Positions 42,561 to 44,126 of a DNA stretch of 44,126 nt are shown one piece after another; the stretch's first letter is position 1, and every line of letters starts with the position of its first letter. A program made the position numbers and the translations under genes. The stretch is from an uncultured Paracoccus sp. (GTDB taxonomy: Bacteria; Pseudomonadota; Alphaproteobacteria; Rhodobacterales; Rhodobacteraceae), in assembly GCA_934533075.1 (NCBI GenBank), contig CAKTBJ010000026.1, forward strand, positions 1 to 44,126, in the 5' to 3' direction. The notes under the pieces were generated by a model, which had not been told where the DNA came from, ran no database searches, and worked only from the letters and a program-made list of their open reading frames with translations.

Positions 42561-44009
42561 TCAGATCTCCAGCAGGGTATTGAGCATGCTGTCCGCGGCC
42601 CGGATGACGCGGGCATTTGCGGCATAAGCCTGTTCGAGGGCGAGAAGGCGCTGCAATTCCGCATCGGTATCCACGCCATCGGCGGCCAGCGACTGGCGCA
42701 GGGCCTGGTCGCGGGTGGTCTGGTTCGTCAGGCTGGCCTCGTTGCGCAGGCGGGTGGTGGAGGCGCTGGCGGAAAGGTCGGTGGCCAACCCTTCGGCACT
42801 GCGCGCGACGCCACCGGTAAGGAGGGGTGCGCCGTTACGGGGCGCGCGCAGGGCGGAGATCATCCCGTCCAGCAGGCTGGCATTGCCCGCATCCCCCTCG
42901 GCCGTCGCATAAAGCCCGTCGCGCAGATGCCAGAGGGCGCCGCCACGGGCCGGGTCGACGGCGGCGTTCAGGGTGAGGCGTTGCGCGAGGCCGGGCGGCG
43001 CGGGCGTTCCCGCCGCCGTGCCGGCATCCGTGAACAGGCCGGCGGCGCTGGTCGGAATGGTGCCGTCGGGACCGCCGGCGGCAAAGCGTGCGGCGAGGTC
43101 GGTGGCGATCTGGTCCGCCTGCGCCTGCATGGCGGGGGCCAGCGTGTCGCGTATGGTGAAATTGGCGGCGAGGCGGCCGCCCGCGTAAAGTTCCATCTGG
43201 TTGGCGGTCAGCGCCTTGCCGTCGATGGTCAGATAGGCGAGGCCACCGCCCGCCGCAGCCATGACCGGCGTGATCTGCGCGGCGTGGGGGAAGCTGATCT
43301 GCGCCGGCTCCCACCCGTCCAGCAGCGCGGCGCCGTTCGTGGTGAACAGCGACACCGTGCCGTTGTCGCGGGCGGCCTCGCGCAGGGGAATGATCCCGGC
43401 GATGCCGTCGATGCTGCGCTGGCGGGCGTCCTCAAGGGCCGATGTGTCGTTGCCGGCCGCCTTCTCGGCCATGATGGCGCGGTTGAGGCGGGCGACCTCG
43501 GCCAGGCCGGTGTTCAGGATCTCCACGTCGCGGGCGATCGCGTCCTCCGCCCCCTGCCTTGCATCCTGGGCGGCGGTGCCGATGCGGTTGATCGCCTGGG
43601 CGAGGTCGGTGGCGGCGGTCAGAACATCGCCCAGGCGCAACTGGCTTTCCGGTGACGCGGTGGCGCGGATCAGGGCGCTTTCCAGATCCGCTACACGGTC
43701 GGACAGGGCCTTGCCGTCGCCGGGAATGCCGATGGCGGCTTCGATGGTTTTCGACCAGTTGGCCAGCACCCCGGCCTGGGCGGTGCCGGCAGCGGATTGC
43801 CGCACCTCGCCCAGAACGCCGGCGTTGATGCGGCGCGCCACGCCCTCGATCAGCACGCCCGAGGCGTAGGGGATGCTGGACAGCTGCAACTCCCGCCGCG
43901 CATAGCCGTCGGTGGTCGCATTGGCGATGTTCGTGCCCACCAGTTCGGTCGCGCGCGAGATTGCCGCGAGGCCGGAGGCGGCGGCGGTCAAGGCGGATGC
44001 GAGGCTCAT
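42561..44009 (-). CDS. flgK: Flagellar hook-associated protein 1 FlgK
   Basis: A 482-residue hook-associated protein joining hook and filament. The N-terminal rod-type motif SRATELVGTNIANATTDGYA and the C-terminal polymerisation helix LLALEQAYAANARVIRAADS then MLNTLLEI are intact, with an Ala/Gly-rich central region. The ribosome site is AAGGGA. It lies 22 bases after flgE. Confidence 0.94.
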   Translation of the reverse strand: MSLASALTAAASGLAAISRATELVGTNIANATTDGYARRELQLSSIPYASGVLIEGVARRINAGVLGEVRQSAAGTAQAGVLANWSKTIEAAIGIPGDGKALSDRVADLESALIRATASPESQLRLGDVLTAATDLAQAINRIGTAAQDARQGAEDAIARDVEILNTGLAEVARLNRAIMAEKAAGNDTSALEDARQRSIDGIAGIIPLREAARDNGTVSLFTTNGAALLDGWEPAQISFPHAAQITPVMAAAGGGLAYLTIDGKALTANQMELYAGGRLAANFTIRDTLAPAMQAQADQIATDLAARFAAGGPDGTIPTSAAGLFTDAGTAAGTPAPPGLAQRLTLNAAVDPARGGALWHLRDGLYATAEGDAGNASLLDGMISALRAPRNGAPLLTGGVARSAEGLATDLSASASTTRLRNEASLTNQTTRDQALRQSLAADGVDTDAELQRLLALEQAYAANARVIRAADSMLNTLLEI

Positions 44010-44031
44010 GGCGCGGTCCCTTCTTCAGCTG

Positions 44032-44126
44032 TCAGCGCTTGATGTTCGAGGTTTCCTGCAACATCTCGTCCACGGTCTGGATGACCTTGGCGTTCGAGGA
44101 ATAGGCGCGCTGGGTCTGGATCAGCC
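44032..44126 (-). CDS. flgE: Flagellar hook protein FlgE, C-terminal end (5' part outside window)
   Basis: The last 31 codons of a rod/hook family protein, reading LIQTQRAYSSNAKVIQTVDE and ending ETSNIKR. This is the standard hook-protein C-terminal helix, and its place upstream of flgK identifies it as FlgE rather than a rod protein. The gene continues beyond the right edge. Confidence 0.85.
   Translation of the reverse strand, partial: LIQTQRAYSSNAKVIQTVDEMLQETSNIKR

Noticed and set aside
1..44126. tRNA or rRNA genes, CRISPR arrays, insertion sequences, phage attachment sites or a replication origin.
   Set aside because: No T-loop-like GGTTCGAATCC motifs, spaced repeats, transposase motifs or DnaA-box clusters were noticed on reading both strands.

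Overview
The window is chromosomal DNA from a GC-rich alphaproteobacterium, most likely Rhodobacteraceae and probably Paracoccus or a close relative. This rests on the very strong G/C bias at third codon positions, a petP-petR pair, an ilvE beginning MEGNYDD, a short alphaproteobacterial-type flagellar basal-body set, COQ9, DctB/DctD and a circularly permuted ATP-grasp/alpha-E/transglutaminase trio. It reads as an intact stretch of core chromosome: no rRNA, tRNA, insertion sequence, CRISPR array or prophage gene was seen. I annotate 49 protein genes. Two are partial at the window edges: petR at the left and flgE at the right.

Left part (1-16.7 kb). The petP-petR regulators diverge from ilvE. 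A peroxiredoxin, a ferredoxin-reductase-like flavoprotein, tag and rsmD follow. A two-gene glycosyltransferase operon (a GT4 enzyme plus a GT29 sialyltransferase-fold enzyme) faces a CnoX/YbbN-LON-UPF0434 operon. Then come ubiH, an amidase, dapC-like aminotransferase-ftsK, and an orphan DNA methyltransferase convergent with ftsK.

Middle (16.8-22.3 kb). A protein resembling the DUF2268 peptidases but without their metal-binding motif is followed by lolA, a glutathione transferase, mscL and a head-to-head pair of small genes whose start codons overlap. Next are DUF2165, rpsU, COQ9 and a PIG3-type quinone oxidoreductase.

Flagellar and right part. fliI diverges from flgB-flgC-fliE-fliQ-flgF-flgG-flgA-flgH-fliL across a short spacer with a CtrA-like TTAA-N7-TTTA site. 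About 12.2 kb of non-flagellar genes follows: priA, purQ, dctB-dctD-apt, the ATP-grasp/alpha-E/transglutaminase operon, and an aldo/keto reductase. A second flagellar operon, flgE-flgK-flgL-flgI, then lies on the minus strand. The flagellar locus is thus split within the window.

Many neighbours overlap by ATGA, GTGA or TGATG junctions, indicating translational coupling. The observations I rate highest are the bacterial GT29 enzyme with sialyl-like motifs, a DctD-type regulator without the sigma-54 GAFTGA loop and with an altered Walker B, the three-gene ATP-grasp peptide/amide-ligase operon, the metal-site-less DUF2268 relative, the overlapping head-to-head starts at 19.64 kb, and an 850-base repeat-rich gap at 38.3-39.1 kb.
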